Shown: positions 10,664-19,363, counted from the stretch's first letter. The stretch: 64,000 nt of DNA from Devosia sp. YIM 151766 (GCF_030285925.1 NZ_CP127251.1:2480001-2544000), one strand, 5' to 3'. A program made the numbers and translations. Notes: generated by a model from the sequence alone, not told the origin.

Positions 10664-10686
10664 AAAAAGGCCCGCCTAGGCGGGCC
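10664..10686 (-). terminator. Rho-independent terminator of the pseudoazurin gene
   Basis: The 18-base palindrome GGCCCGCCTAGGCGGGCC at 10669-10686 is followed on the minus strand by five T residues (10664-10668). It begins 7 bases after the pseudoazurin stop codon. Confidence 0.85.
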
Positions 10687-10692
10687 GTTATT

Positions 10693-11154
10693 CTATGGCG
10701 CTTCGCTGGCGCTTTCGGCTTCCGCGACCAGTTCGGTCAGACGTTCCCTCGCCTTATTCGGCAGTTTTTCCACTGCGGCGCTGTCAAGGTCCTCCATGGG
10801 TTCGCCGACCTGCACTAGGCCGACCATGCCCATGGCCAGATGCGGTGTACATTTATAGGCATAGAAACCGGCCTCATCGAAACTGACGGTGATTTCCTGA
10901 TTGATCTTGCCCTTCCAGGCCTCGGCATTTTCCGGGATCAGTCCTGGAAGCGCTTCCGAATTATGCGTCTTGTCCGTTGGCACGAAGGTAATCGTGTCGC
11001 CGGGGGCGATTTTGATAAAGGCCGGCTCGAATTGCATGGTCCGGCCGGTGGAATCCTTGTTCAGCATCTGAACCTGATGATCCTCGGCCATGACCGATGA
11101 ACTCATGAGCAGGGCCGCCGCGCCAAGAGACGCTGCAAAAAATTCCTTCTTCAT
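10693..11154 (-). CDS. Pseudoazurin (type 1 copper protein)
   Basis: Periplasmic blue-copper electron carrier of 153 residues. A signal peptide ends near VMAEDH (residue 23-24). The type 1 copper ligands are in place: His64 (DKTHNS), then Cys102, His105 and Met110 in KCTPHLAMGM. A C-terminal acidic extension follows the cupredoxin fold. Pseudoazurins usually feed nitrite or nitrous oxide reductases, but none is in this window, so the partner is unknown; some family members act in other respiratory or stress routes. The start has a GAGGAG ribosome site at about 11162-11167. It has its own terminator and an 87-base gap to the upstream minus-strand gene. Confidence 0.9.
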   Translation of the reverse strand: MKKEFFAASLGAAALLMSSSVMAEDHQVQMLNKDSTGRTMQFEPAFIKIAPGDTITFVPTDKTHNSEALPGLIPENAEAWKGKINQEITVSFDEAGFYAYKCTPHLAMGMVGLVQVGEPMEDLDSAAVEKLPNKARERLTELVAEAESASEAP

Positions 11155-11241
11155 AGGGGAACTCCTCGATGTTGGTTCGAGCCTAACGAGGTAGCCTGGG
11201 GATGGTTCACCAGGCGCGCGCTTATGGCGCAGCCGCTCCGC

Positions 11242-12069
11242 CTATGGATAGGACCAGCCCTCATGCTCGACGCGGAAGATGCGCAGCGGACTATTCTGCT
11301 TGGTCGTGTCGGCGCGCAGGAAATAGACCGCGCGTTGCCGCTGGCCGAAATTGGTAAAATCCACATTGATGGTGATCATGCCGCGGAACATGGGCTGATC
11401 GGGATCGGGCATCGGCTCTCCGATGACGCCATCGAAATCCTGCGCGCCATAGAGCGGATGGGCACCGACATTGCCGGAGGCAAGCCAGGCCACAATATCG
11501 TCGGTGAAGTAATTGCGCGCCACCGACGGCTCAAATGCGCTGGGCAGGCCGCCGCTCTCGGACTGGAACTGACGCTCGTAGATTTCGCGCACCAGATCCT
11601 GAGCCTGGGCAACCGGATCGATATCGGCGGCTGCGGCGTAAGGATCGCGCTCGGGCTGCGCCGAGGTGGCGTTCGGAGCGATATCGGTCGCTTCGCCTTC
11701 AGGCGTTATATAGCGCTGCGCCACCCAGCCGGCCTTGCTCATCGATGCATTGCGCATCAGGCACCAGCGTGGCGGCAGGGCGTCGAGTTGGGCCTGCGTC
11801 ATCGCGATATAATGAGCCGCCGTGTAGAAGGGGACGCAGGTGATCTGCTGCATGTTGCGCTCATTGGGAGCAAAGGTCTCGATGACCGGATAAGTGGTTC
11901 CGGGACCCATGCGCGCGTTGAGAACATCGCCGGCCGATACCCCGGTCACTCGCCAGGCATCCGGTCCATGGCCGTCGATCTCGGCATGAGCCGACGACGT
12001 GAGCAGGACGAGAGCGCAGCTGACGATCATCGCCCTTGCCCGGTTCGGCCATTGATTATTGCTCCCCAT
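11242..12069 (-). CDS. Exported SH3-like domain protein of a three-gene envelope module
   Basis: A 275-residue protein with an N-terminal signal sequence (ending near SSAHAEIDG). A bacterial SH3-like domain follows, with the hallmark VLNARMGPGTTYPVIETF, then a cysteine pair (ITCVPF, WCLMRN) and a final GWVAQRYI. The C-terminal half (about residues 155-275) is a separate alpha/beta domain (YFTDDIVAWL, PMFRGMITINVDFTNF) like uncharacterised DUF3828-type domains. ATG 12069 follows GGAGGTG by 8-9 bases; a GTG at 12075 would overlap the upstream stop. It is the last gene of the module and only 2 bases separate it from the VWA gene. The likely location is the periplasm. Confidence 0.65.
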   Translation of the reverse strand: MGSNNQWPNRARAMIVSCALVLLTSSAHAEIDGHGPDAWRVTGVSAGDVLNARMGPGTTYPVIETFAPNERNMQQITCVPFYTAAHYIAMTQAQLDALPPRWCLMRNASMSKAGWVAQRYITPEGEATDIAPNATSAQPERDPYAAAADIDPVAQAQDLVREIYERQFQSESGGLPSAFEPSVARNYFTDDIVAWLASGNVGAHPLYGAQDFDGVIGEPMPDPDQPMFRGMITINVDFTNFGQRQRAVYFLRADTTKQNSPLRIFRVEHEGWSYP

Positions 12070-12071
12070 AA

Positions 12072-14099
12072 TCACTTCACCTCCACAATCGCACGGCCCA
12101 GAACGCTGCGGCCACTAACATCAAGATAGCGCACTTCATAACGACCGGGCTCGTCCGGCATTTTCAGCTCCAACGTTTTCTCCGTTGCCACCTTGTGGGC
12201 GACGATCCAGCTGAAATCGGCCTGATCGGCGCGGGCCAGCGAAATACGCTGGTCGGCGCTGTCAGCCCCGCCCGTCCAGGAAACGGTAATCGTCCCGCCG
12301 GCGCTGGATTGCGCCGGTGCGCTGAGGCCGGCCCCCTCATCCAGCGGCGCGTCCGCTTCCACCACCTCCAGATCCTGGCTGGCCAGCGTGCGCGCGCCTT
12401 CACGCAGCACGTAGCGGATTTCATATAGGCCGGGCTCTCCCGGTGCCTTGAGGTCGCCCTGCAATTTGTCCCGGACCCGGATATAGTCGGCATAACTTCC
12501 CTGGTCGGCGCCGGCAGGGACAATGGTGATATAGTCTTCCGGATGGATCGACACCGACCAGTTGACCCGCAGGCCGGTGCCCGCGCGCACCATTTCGGGG
12601 GCGCTGATGGTCACATCGGCCTCGACCACTTCCACCGGCGTGGAAGCCAGCGTCCGCCCGCCTTCGCGCAGCACATAACGCGCTTCGTAGAGACCGGGCT
12701 CGGACGGCGCGGTCAGCCGGTTCTCGGTATCGCCACGTACCCGCTGGTAATTGGTATAAGCGCCCTCATCGGCACCGGCCGGGACGATGGTGACATAATC
12801 CTCCGGATGGATGGAGGCGGACCAGGACACCGAAAAGCTCGCGCCGGTCGTCACCTGTTCGGGTGCGGCAATGCCGATCTCAGCCTCGACCACTTCCACC
12901 GGCGCGGAAGCCAAGGTGCGCCCGCCTTCGCGCAGCACATAACGCGCTTCGTAGAGACCGGGATCGGCCGGCGCGGTCAGCCGGTTCTCGGTATCGCCGC
13001 GCACCCGCTGGTAATTGGTATAAGCGCCCGCGTCGGCACCGGCGGGGACGATGGTGACATAATCCTCCGGATGAACAGAGGCGGACCAGGACACCGAAAA
13101 GCTCGCGCCGGTCGTCACCTGTTCGGGTGCGGCAATGCCGATCTCGGCCTCGACCACTTCCACCGGCGCGGAAGCCAAGGTGCGCCCGCCTTCGCGCAGC
13201 ACATAGCGTACTTCGTAGAGACCGGGATCGGCCGGCGCGGTCAGCCGATTCTCGGTATCGCTGCGCACCCGCTGGTAATTGGTATAAGCGCCCGCGTCGG
13301 CACCGGCCGGGACGATGGTGACATAATCCTCCGGATGGATGGAAGCGGACCAGGACACCGAAAAGCTTGCGCCGGTCGTAACACTAGCCGGTGCTGTAAG
13401 TTCGATTTCCGCCTCAACCTGCGGCTCCGGCTCTGGCTCCGGCTCGGCTTGCTCCGGCGTGATCGGTTGCAGGTCCATGACATTTTGCACATGGGCCAGC
13501 GCATCTTTCAGCTCGCTGGCGTTCTGGGCCGGGACAAAGACGCCGCCGGTATTCTCGGCGATGCAGGCGAGGCTTGCATGGGCATCGTCCTCAAGGTCGA
13601 AGCCGACCACATGGGCGGTGAAGTTCACGCCCTGCCGGGCCAATTGCTCGGCCAGCGCGCAGGTATCTGCCTGGCAGGTCTCCACCCCATCCGAAATCAG
13701 CACCACCGTGGCGGGATTGTCGCGATAGGAGAGCAGGTCCGCGGCGTGCTGGACCGAGGCGGAAATCGGGGTCTTGCCCTTGGGGCGGATGGCATTGACC
13801 ATGCCGATGAAACTCGCCCGATCCAGCGGCCCCGGCTCGATCAGGGTTTCGATATCGCGGCAATCGCCTTCCGAACGATGGCCATAGGCAACGAGGCCGA
13901 GATTGGTTTCGTCCGACCAGCCGTTCACCAGGTCGGCCATCACCTCGCGGGCGATCTCGATCTTGCTGACGCCATCGATCTGGCCCCACATCGAGCCGGA
14001 CGCATCATAGACGATCACCACATCGTCGGCCGCCAAAGTCGCCGCGCCGGGCATGATGACCGCCATGGTCGCGACCAGAACTGCCTGAAAAACCTTCAT
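12072..14099 (-). CDS. Exported VWA-domain protein with tandem beta repeats
   Basis: A 675-residue protein with a signal peptide (MKVFQAVLVATMAVIMPGAA) and a von Willebrand A domain. The metal site (MIDAS) is VYDASGSMWG, with TPI and ISDGVE following, so divalent-metal ligand binding looks intact. After an acidic linker come five repeats of about 88 residues, each built on WSASIHPEDYVTIVPAGAD and PGLYEVRYVLREG; repeats 1-3 are almost identical and 4-5 diverged. They look like Ig-like beta domains. ATG 14099 lies 7 bases after AGGAGA; an ATG at 14129 overlapping the upstream gene's stop is also possible. It is the middle gene of a three-gene operon; a surface or periplasmic adhesion or scaffold role is inference. 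Confidence 0.75.
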   Translation of the reverse strand: MKVFQAVLVATMAVIMPGAATLAADDVVIVYDASGSMWGQIDGVSKIEIAREVMADLVNGWSDETNLGLVAYGHRSEGDCRDIETLIEPGPLDRASFIGMVNAIRPKGKTPISASVQHAADLLSYRDNPATVVLISDGVETCQADTCALAEQLARQGVNFTAHVVGFDLEDDAHASLACIAENTGGVFVPAQNASELKDALAHVQNVMDLQPITPEQAEPEPEPEPQVEAEIELTAPASVTTGASFSVSWSASIHPEDYVTIVPAGADAGAYTNYQRVRSDTENRLTAPADPGLYEVRYVLREGGRTLASAPVEVVEAEIGIAAPEQVTTGASFSVSWSASVHPEDYVTIVPAGADAGAYTNYQRVRGDTENRLTAPADPGLYEARYVLREGGRTLASAPVEVVEAEIGIAAPEQVTTGASFSVSWSASIHPEDYVTIVPAGADEGAYTNYQRVRGDTENRLTAPSEPGLYEARYVLREGGRTLASTPVEVVEADVTISAPEMVRAGTGLRVNWSVSIHPEDYITIVPAGADQGSYADYIRVRDKLQGDLKAPGEPGLYEIRYVLREGARTLASQDLEVVEADAPLDEGAGLSAPAQSSAGGTITVSWTGGADSADQRISLARADQADFSWIVAHKVATEKTLELKMPDEPGRYEVRYLDVSGRSVLGRAIVEVK
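12557..13400 (-). repeat. 264-base tandem repeat within the VWA gene
   Basis: Three near-identical copies with a period of exactly 264 bases (for example ACCAGGACACCGAAAAGC at 12821, 13085 and 13349) and a fourth, more diverged copy starting near 12557. Each encodes one 88-residue beta repeat. Few base differences between copies suggest recent duplication or gene conversion. Confidence 0.9.
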
Positions 14100-14125
14100 C
14101 ATCGTCTCCTGTACCGCAAGATGCG

Positions 14126-15100
14126 TCATGCCGGGCGCAGACCGCCGGTTTCCACCTCGGACGCGCCCGTAGCGCGGGCCTTCAGCTTGCGGAATTTACC
14201 CGACATCTGCTCCAGCCGCGCTTCCCATTCCGGGTTGGGGCTCTGGCCTTCGATCGTCTTGAAATAGACCTGCATCAGGCAGGTAATGGCGAAGGGCTCC
14301 AGCAGCGCCGCCTTGACGCTCCAGGCGAACAGCAGGGCGAAGACCAGGCCGCCGGCAGCCCACGCGCCGGGCATCAGATAAACCACCAGCGCCGCCGGAG
14401 CCAGCATGACCAGGAACACCACAAAGCTCAGCACATAGACGATCACCGCCAGCCAGGCGGCATTCTTGAGCATCACCTTGTAGTTCTGACCGTAGAGCAC
14501 CAGCGCTTCCTTGGCGGACGTCCAGGGATTGGTCGCTCCGGTGCGGATGGCGTGGGCCAGAATGACTTCATCGATAAAGCCGACCGCGACTTTCAGGAAA
14601 GCATTCAGGATACCGGCGAGCTGCTGCACGCCGGGCAAGGGCAGGACCGACAGAACGCCGCGCATCAATCCGGTAATCGCCCCGATCACGCCTTTGATCA
14701 ACTGGTCGATGGCGAAGAGAACGCTGGCCTGTGCGAAACGCTGCTGCACGACCGAAGCGGCATAGGTGATCTGGGATTTCCCCTCCGGCATGGGTTTGCC
14801 GTCGATCAATTCGACCAGGACGGCGATATGCCCGGCCTTGACCACATAAAGGATATATTCGCGGGCCCAATACATGACGGCGCCGAAAACACCGAAGCCG
14901 ATGGCTCCGCCCCAAAAGGTCGAACTGGCCTGGAATCCGTCATCACCGAAGCCACCAACGCCATAGCCGATGCCGGCGCCGGTCCCCGTCACGAGGATGT
15001 AGCCCAGAGCGATGCCGAAATAGACCGCCATCCGCAACACGATGAAGGGCGTGGTCCGTGCCATCATGCCCAGTGCGCTGCCAATGCTGAAATCCCACAT
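14126..15100 (-). CDS. Multipass inner-membrane protein of unknown function
   Basis: A 324-residue protein beginning MWDFSIGSALGMMARTTPF. It has several hydrophobic segments: residues about 20-45, 65-85, 120-150, and two near 220-270 (AAWLAVIVYVLSFVVFLVML; AAGGLVFALLFAWSVKAALL). A basic, soluble C-terminal tail follows. ATG 15100 is set by GGAGGA 5 bases upstream. It is the first gene of the 15100-11242 operon, and its stop overlaps a possible ATG of the VWA gene (ATGA, 14126-14129). I do not recognise a named family. The context suggests it anchors or exports with the VWA and SH3-like proteins. Confidence 0.7.
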   Translation of the reverse strand: MWDFSIGSALGMMARTTPFIVLRMAVYFGIALGYILVTGTGAGIGYGVGGFGDDGFQASSTFWGGAIGFGVFGAVMYWAREYILYVVKAGHIAVLVELIDGKPMPEGKSQITYAASVVQQRFAQASVLFAIDQLIKGVIGAITGLMRGVLSVLPLPGVQQLAGILNAFLKVAVGFIDEVILAHAIRTGATNPWTSAKEALVLYGQNYKVMLKNAAWLAVIVYVLSFVVFLVMLAPAALVVYLMPGAWAAGGLVFALLFAWSVKAALLEPFAITCLMQVYFKTIEGQSPNPEWEARLEQMSGKFRKLKARATGASEVETGGLRPA

Positions 15101-15287
15101 ATATTCCTCCACCCATCAGACAGGATTCGCGCAGCCTAGCGGAGCATGAGTAAAAGCGCCCCGTTCGTTTGAAGGGGGGACGTGCAGGAAAACTGCGCTA
15201 TAAGAAACCAGCTACGCGCAGCCGCCAGGTAAAACAAAAACAATCCGCTATTGGCGTCAAACAGCAATGGGGCTGTTCTGCGGGAGG

Positions 15288-15812
15288 ATGAGACTTTTGC
15301 AGCGTTTCTTCTTATCCGCGCTGGCGGCTATGCTGCTTATCTGTCCGGCCACGGCACAGGAGCACAAAACCACAGCACTGCCGCCGCCGCAAGATCCGCC
15401 GGTGCTCGAGGTGCACGGCAGAATTTCGAACGTCAATACAGCTGATGCCGCCCATTTCGACCTGAACATGCTCGAAACCCTGCCCGTTATCCGCATGGAG
15501 ACGAAAACGGCCGTCACCGATGGGGTGCACCGGTTCGATGGCTTCTTGATGCGTGATCTGCTCAAACTGGTCGGAGCAGAGGGCTCGACGGTGATCGCCA
15601 GTGCGCTCAACGATTACGTCATAGAGTTCGAAGCCGAGGAATTCGATCGCTTCGATGTTCTCGTCGCCTACCGGATGGATGACGAATTACTGCTGCCCAA
15701 CGACAAAGGGCCCTTATGGATCGTCTATCCGCGCGACCAGCACGCTGAACTTCAGGACATCCGATACGACTATCGCTGGGTGTGGCAATTGCGGCGGCTC
15801 GACGTCAGGTGA
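15288..15812 (+). CDS. Exported SUOX-fold (molybdopterin-binding-like) accessory protein
   Basis: A 174-residue protein with a signal peptide (MRLLQRFFLSALAAMLLICP, cleavage near ATAQ). The mature part resembles the small molybdopterin-binding domain of sulfite-oxidase-type proteins: LEVHGRISNV, DLNMLETLP, FDGFLMRDLLKLVGA and a closing LWIVYPRDQ. The mature chain has no cysteine, so the usual Mo-ligating Cys is missing and catalysis is unlikely. It overlaps the histidine kinase gene by GTGA, which suggests a periplasmic sensor partner. The start is uncertain: ATG 15288 abuts GGGAGG, while the in-frame TTG 15297 has better spacing from it. Confidence 0.7.
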   Translation: MRLLQRFFLSALAAMLLICPATAQEHKTTALPPPQDPPVLEVHGRISNVNTADAAHFDLNMLETLPVIRMETKTAVTDGVHRFDGFLMRDLLKLVGAEGSTVIASALNDYVIEFEAEEFDRFDVLVAYRMDDELLLPNDKGPLWIVYPRDQHAELQDIRYDYRWVWQLRRLDVR

Positions 15813-17623
15813 GCCGGTCCGCGCGCGCATTGCTGGGCGTCATATTGCCGGCGCTGACCATCGTCATATTCGTCGTGCTCCTGGCATTTTCGCTGATGCG
15901 TCTTTCCGACATCGAACGGGATATGCGTATCGAGGCCACCCAGAACATGCTTTGGGTGATCTCGCGCGCGCATGTCGCGAGCCTGCAACTCGGCGAGGCG
16001 GCAGCCGCCAGGCGGCAGCCGGACGACACCGACCGATCCGCACTGGAATTGCGCTACAACGTGTTCCTGAGCCGGCTGGCACTGCTCGATGACGGCCCGC
16101 AGCGCCGCCAGATGGAGAGCCTCGGCTTCGGCGAGGCGCTGGATGGCTTTCGCCGCAACCTTCCGGAACTCAGCGCCCTGGTGGCATCCCCCGAACCGGA
16201 CGACCTCCATCGTGTCCGGACCCTGCTCGTCCCCTATAACGAGATGCTCGGCCAGGCGGCCAACAAGGCGATGATTGCCGAATGGGACGATCTCGGCACC
16301 AAGCTCGATACATCCCGCGCACAGCTCTGGCAGATCATCGTCTCGCTGATCGGCATATCCCTGGCGGGCGCGGCTCTCTGCGCCCATTTCCTCATGGCGA
16401 TCCGCGACGCGCGGCGACGCACGCGGCTTCTCGACAAGGAAAAGGCGTTCTCCGAGTTGCTCATCGGCTCCAGCGGCGAAGGCATCGTGGCGGTGGACCT
16501 CGATCGCCGTTGCACGGTCTGGAACGAAGCTGCGGAGCGTCTGTTCGGCCTGCCCGCGACCAGAACGATCGGCCGCACCCTGGATGACGTCGCCGGCTTT
16601 TTCCAGATCGACCGGCTTCGGCAGGCCATCGGCGATGCCTTTGGAGGACAGCATGCTGTCCTGCTCGACCAGCCCTTCTTTCCAGCCGGACAGGCCGAGC
16701 CGCTTTATGTCGATCTGCGCTGTTTCTCGTTACGCGATGACGAGCGGATCATCGGCTCGATCCTGCTGATCTCCGATGTAACCGAGCGGCGGGCGGCACA
16801 AAGGGAAATTGCCAGACACCGCGATCATCTGGAGCATCTGGTGCAGGCCCGCACCCAGGAACTCGACGCCGCCCTCACCCGCGAACGGGCGACGGCGGAG
16901 CTCTACCGTAATTTCGGCACGATGATCTCACACCAATTCCGTACGCCCCTGGCAATTGTCGATTCCGCCCTGCAACGGCTGATGCGGCGCAGCGACAGGC
17001 TGTCGCCTGCCGAAGTTCTGGAACGGGGCGGCCGGGCCCGCCAGGCGATCTCCCGCCTGATCAGGCTGGTGGAAAGTACGCTCGACGCGGCGCGCCTTGA
17101 TACCGGCCAGATCGAAATTCGCGCGCAATTCTGCGACCTCGGCCAACTCGCCGCCGACCTCTGTACCCGGCAGACCGAACAGACGCCGGAAAAGCGGATC
17201 GCCATCGAGCTTAATGACGGAGAGGCCGCCATCGCCTATTGCGATCCCGTCCATGCCGAGAACATTCTGGTCAACCTGCTCTCCAATGCCGTGAAATATT
17301 CGCCCGCCGACACGCCGATCCGCGTCGCGGTCTCGATAGCAGGCGACGGCGTCGAATGCGCGATCAGCAATATCGGCTGCATCGCCTGCCCTGCCGAGCG
17401 CGACGCCCTGTTCGAGCGTTATTTCCGCGGCAGCAATGCCGAGGGCCATCCGGGGATCGGCATCGGCTTATACATGGCCAGAACGTTGGCACGGATGCAG
17501 AGCGGCGATGTCCGACTTGAGGCCGGCGATGACGAGCAGGTAACCTTCACCCTGTCCCTTCCGCATGCACAAGCGCTCGCCAAGGATAGTTCCGCCGCCG
17601 CGCTGCTGTCAGAGCCGGCATGA
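15809..17623 (+). CDS. PAS-containing membrane sensor histidine kinase
   Basis: A 604-residue kinase. TM1 is near residues 9-31, a periplasmic helical sensor spans about 32-180, and TM2 is near 183-205. A PAS domain follows (ELLIGSSGEGIVAVDLDRRC...). The dimerisation/phosphotransfer helix has H375 in MISHQFRTPL. The ATPase domain has the N box NILVNLLSNAVKYS and G2 box GIGIGLYMA. The G1 box is odd: instead of DNGPGI it reads NIGCIACPAERD. GTG 15809 is preferred because it overlaps the preceding stop. The next gene overlaps by ATGA, making a three-gene signalling operon whose regulator is the next product. The signal is unknown. Confidence 0.9.
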   Translation: MSRSARALLGVILPALTIVIFVVLLAFSLMRLSDIERDMRIEATQNMLWVISRAHVASLQLGEAAAARRQPDDTDRSALELRYNVFLSRLALLDDGPQRRQMESLGFGEALDGFRRNLPELSALVASPEPDDLHRVRTLLVPYNEMLGQAANKAMIAEWDDLGTKLDTSRAQLWQIIVSLIGISLAGAALCAHFLMAIRDARRRTRLLDKEKAFSELLIGSSGEGIVAVDLDRRCTVWNEAAERLFGLPATRTIGRTLDDVAGFFQIDRLRQAIGDAFGGQHAVLLDQPFFPAGQAEPLYVDLRCFSLRDDERIIGSILLISDVTERRAAQREIARHRDHLEHLVQARTQELDAALTRERATAELYRNFGTMISHQFRTPLAIVDSALQRLMRRSDRLSPAEVLERGGRARQAISRLIRLVESTLDAARLDTGQIEIRAQFCDLGQLAADLCTRQTEQTPEKRIAIELNDGEAAIAYCDPVHAENILVNLLSNAVKYSPADTPIRVAVSIAGDGVECAISNIGCIACPAERDALFERYFRGSNAEGHPGIGIGLYMARTLARMQSGDVRLEAGDDEQVTFTLSLPHAQALAKDSSAAALLSEPA

Positions 17624-18264
17624 CCTGCTTGCCGGATCGCCCCATCGTGCTTTGCGTGGAGGATGAGGATGATTTGCGCCGCGACATTGCCGATGAGCTG
17701 ATCGAGGCCGGCTACGAAGTGATTGAAGCACGCGATGGCGGGCAGGCGCTCGAACTGATGCGCACGGCCCGTCCCGACCTGATCCTATGCGACATCTCCA
17801 TGCCCGGTCTCAACGGCTATGAGATATTGAAAGCCGTTCAGGCCAGCGGGCCGGACCATGCCGACATTCCGTTCGTGTTCCTTTCGGCGCTCGGCGATCC
17901 GCGCGAAATCGTCCAGGGCAAGCGTCTCGGGGCCGACGATTATCTGGTCAAGCCGATCGATTACGATCTCCTGCTGGCCACCGTTCAGGCCCGTCTGCGC
18001 CAGATCGCGCGCATCCGCTCGGCAAAGCCTTTAAAGAGCGCCGGCATTGACGCCGCCGCCCTATCCGCTGCTTTCGGGCTGACGCCCACCGAGGCGCGCG
18101 TAGCCAAAGCGCTCACGCAAGGCAGGCCCTTGGCGCAAATCGCTATCGACTTCAGCGTATCGCGCACCACCGTCGCCTTCCATATGCGCAATATTTTCTA
18201 CAAGACCGGAACTCGCCGCCAGGCCGAGCTGGTCTCGCTGCTGCTCCAGGTGCAAATTCCCTGA
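17620..18264 (+). CDS. LuxR-type response regulator
   Basis: A 214-residue protein with an N-terminal receiver (acidic pair E14/D15, phosphoacceptor D58 in LILCDISMPG, conserved Lys in DDYLVKPID). A C-terminal helix-turn-helix of the LuxR/GerE type starts near residue 148 (LTPTEARVAKALTQGRPLAQIA, then SRTTVAFHMRNIFYKTGTRRQAELV). It is the cognate partner of the upstream kinase, with which it shares an ATGA overlap. It is the last gene of the operon and converges on the minus-strand dehydrogenase. Its target promoters are not identifiable. Confidence 0.9.
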   Translation: MTCLPDRPIVLCVEDEDDLRRDIADELIEAGYEVIEARDGGQALELMRTARPDLILCDISMPGLNGYEILKAVQASGPDHADIPFVFLSALGDPREIVQGKRLGADDYLVKPIDYDLLLATVQARLRQIARIRSAKPLKSAGIDAAALSAAFGLTPTEARVAKALTQGRPLAQIAIDFSVSRTTVAFHMRNIFYKTGTRRQAELVSLLLQVQIP

Positions 18265-18274
18265 GAACGGGGCA

Positions 18275-18304
18275 GCCGGTAAGCTTGCGGGCCCGCCTAC
18301 CGGC
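18275..18304. terminator. Hairpin between convergent genes
   Basis: GCCGGTA at 18275-18281 pairs with TACCGGC at 18298-18304, with an inner GCGGGCCCGC palindrome. It lies between the response regulator stop and the Ldh gene stop. No T run is evident, so it is a weak bidirectional candidate. Confidence 0.4.
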
Positions 18305-18316
18305 AAAGGCACACCA

Positions 18317-19363
18317 TCAAGCCGGAGAGAATTTCAGGAACCGCGCCGTATCGGGATCGATGGGGACGCCTGTCAGCGAACGGCGCTCCGCTTCGGCCCA
18401 TTCCCGGTCGCCCGGCGCCATGACCGTCCCCCCGCCGGGGCGGACCGGCGCGCCGCGCAACGAGGCCAAATAGCTGCCGATGGCCTGGCCGAACAATTGT
18501 GCGCCGACAAACTTGTTGGGATCGATGACGATGACGAAATGACCCATATTGCGCGGCTCGCGAATATTGTCGGCGTCGTACATGGGAATGAAATCCGGGT
18601 CGAGCGTCGTCCCGGTCAGCAGCGCGGAGAACAAGGTTGCAACCCCCGCCAGTCCCGCGCCCTTATAGCCATATTCCTCTCCGCCCAGCGGCAGCAGCAT
18701 TTCCGCCTGATGCGGATCGCTGGTTGGGCGACCCTCGGCATCCGCCGCCACCCCGGGCGGCAATTCGGCTTCGAGCGAGCGGTGCAGCAGCACGCGGTTC
18801 ATGGGAATGGACGAAGTCGCCATGTCGAGGAGCCAGGGGCGGCTATTGGGCACCGGCGCGGCAAACGCCAATGGATTGGTGCCGTGAAAGCGCTGGGCGC
18901 CATCGAACAGCGCCACCATGGCATCGGTATTGGTGGTGGCAAAAGTGACAAAGCCCTGCTCGGCGCCGGCAATGGCATAGGCTCCGGCGGCTCCCAGATG
19001 CGACGAGTGCTCGATGCCCACGCCGGCGATCCCGCTTTCACGGGCGATCTCGATCCCGGTTTCCACCGCTTTGTAGGCCGCGTAATGCCCCAGCCCGTCA
19101 TCGCCATGCACCATGGCGCTGCCCGCCGCGGTACGGCGTACGCGAAGTTCCGGATTTTTGTTGAGGCGGCCGCCAACCATCATCTTGCAATAATGCTCGG
19201 TGAGCCGAACCCCATGGCTGTCCACGCCGACCATCGATGCATGCATCAGCGCGCGCGTGGCGGCATCGGCGGAGGCCTGGCTGGCCCCGGCCTTGGTCAG
19301 TTCTGCGAGCACCCGCTTTTCGAGTTCTTCGGCGGGGACCAGGATCTGATTGTCGCTCTGCAT
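18317..19363 (-). CDS. Ldh2/malate-type NAD(P) oxidoreductase (YiaK-like)
   Basis: A 348-residue member of the malate/L-lactate dehydrogenase 2 family, which includes 2,3-diketo-L-gulonate reductase (YiaK) and ureidoglycolate dehydrogenase. Recognisable blocks are ASMVGVDSHGVRLTEHY (with the catalytic His), HSSHLGAAGAYA, FHGTNPLAFAAPVPNSRPWL and the late EYGYKGAGLA segment. It is cytoplasmic. It is the last gene of the minus-strand TRAP operon, 7 bases after the SDR gene. The association of YiaK homologues with TRAP transporters supports a keto-acid or sugar-acid substrate, but the exact one cannot be read from sequence. Confidence 0.85.
   Translation of the reverse strand: MQSDNQILVPAEELEKRVLAELTKAGASQASADAATRALMHASMVGVDSHGVRLTEHYCKMMVGGRLNKNPELRVRRTAAGSAMVHGDDGLGHYAAYKAVETGIEIARESGIAGVGIEHSSHLGAAGAYAIAGAEQGFVTFATTNTDAMVALFDGAQRFHGTNPLAFAAPVPNSRPWLLDMATSSIPMNRVLLHRSLEAELPPGVAADAEGRPTSDPHQAEMLLPLGGEEYGYKGAGLAGVATLFSALLTGTTLDPDFIPMYDADNIREPRNMGHFVIVIDPNKFVGAQLFGQAIGSYLASLRGAPVRPGGGTVMAPGDREWAEAERRSLTGVPIDPDTARFLKFSPA

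Noticed and set aside
12543..14267. 574-codon plus-strand frame opposite the VWA gene
   Set aside because: It mirrors the tandem repeats of the VWA gene on the other strand and has no start or family signal.
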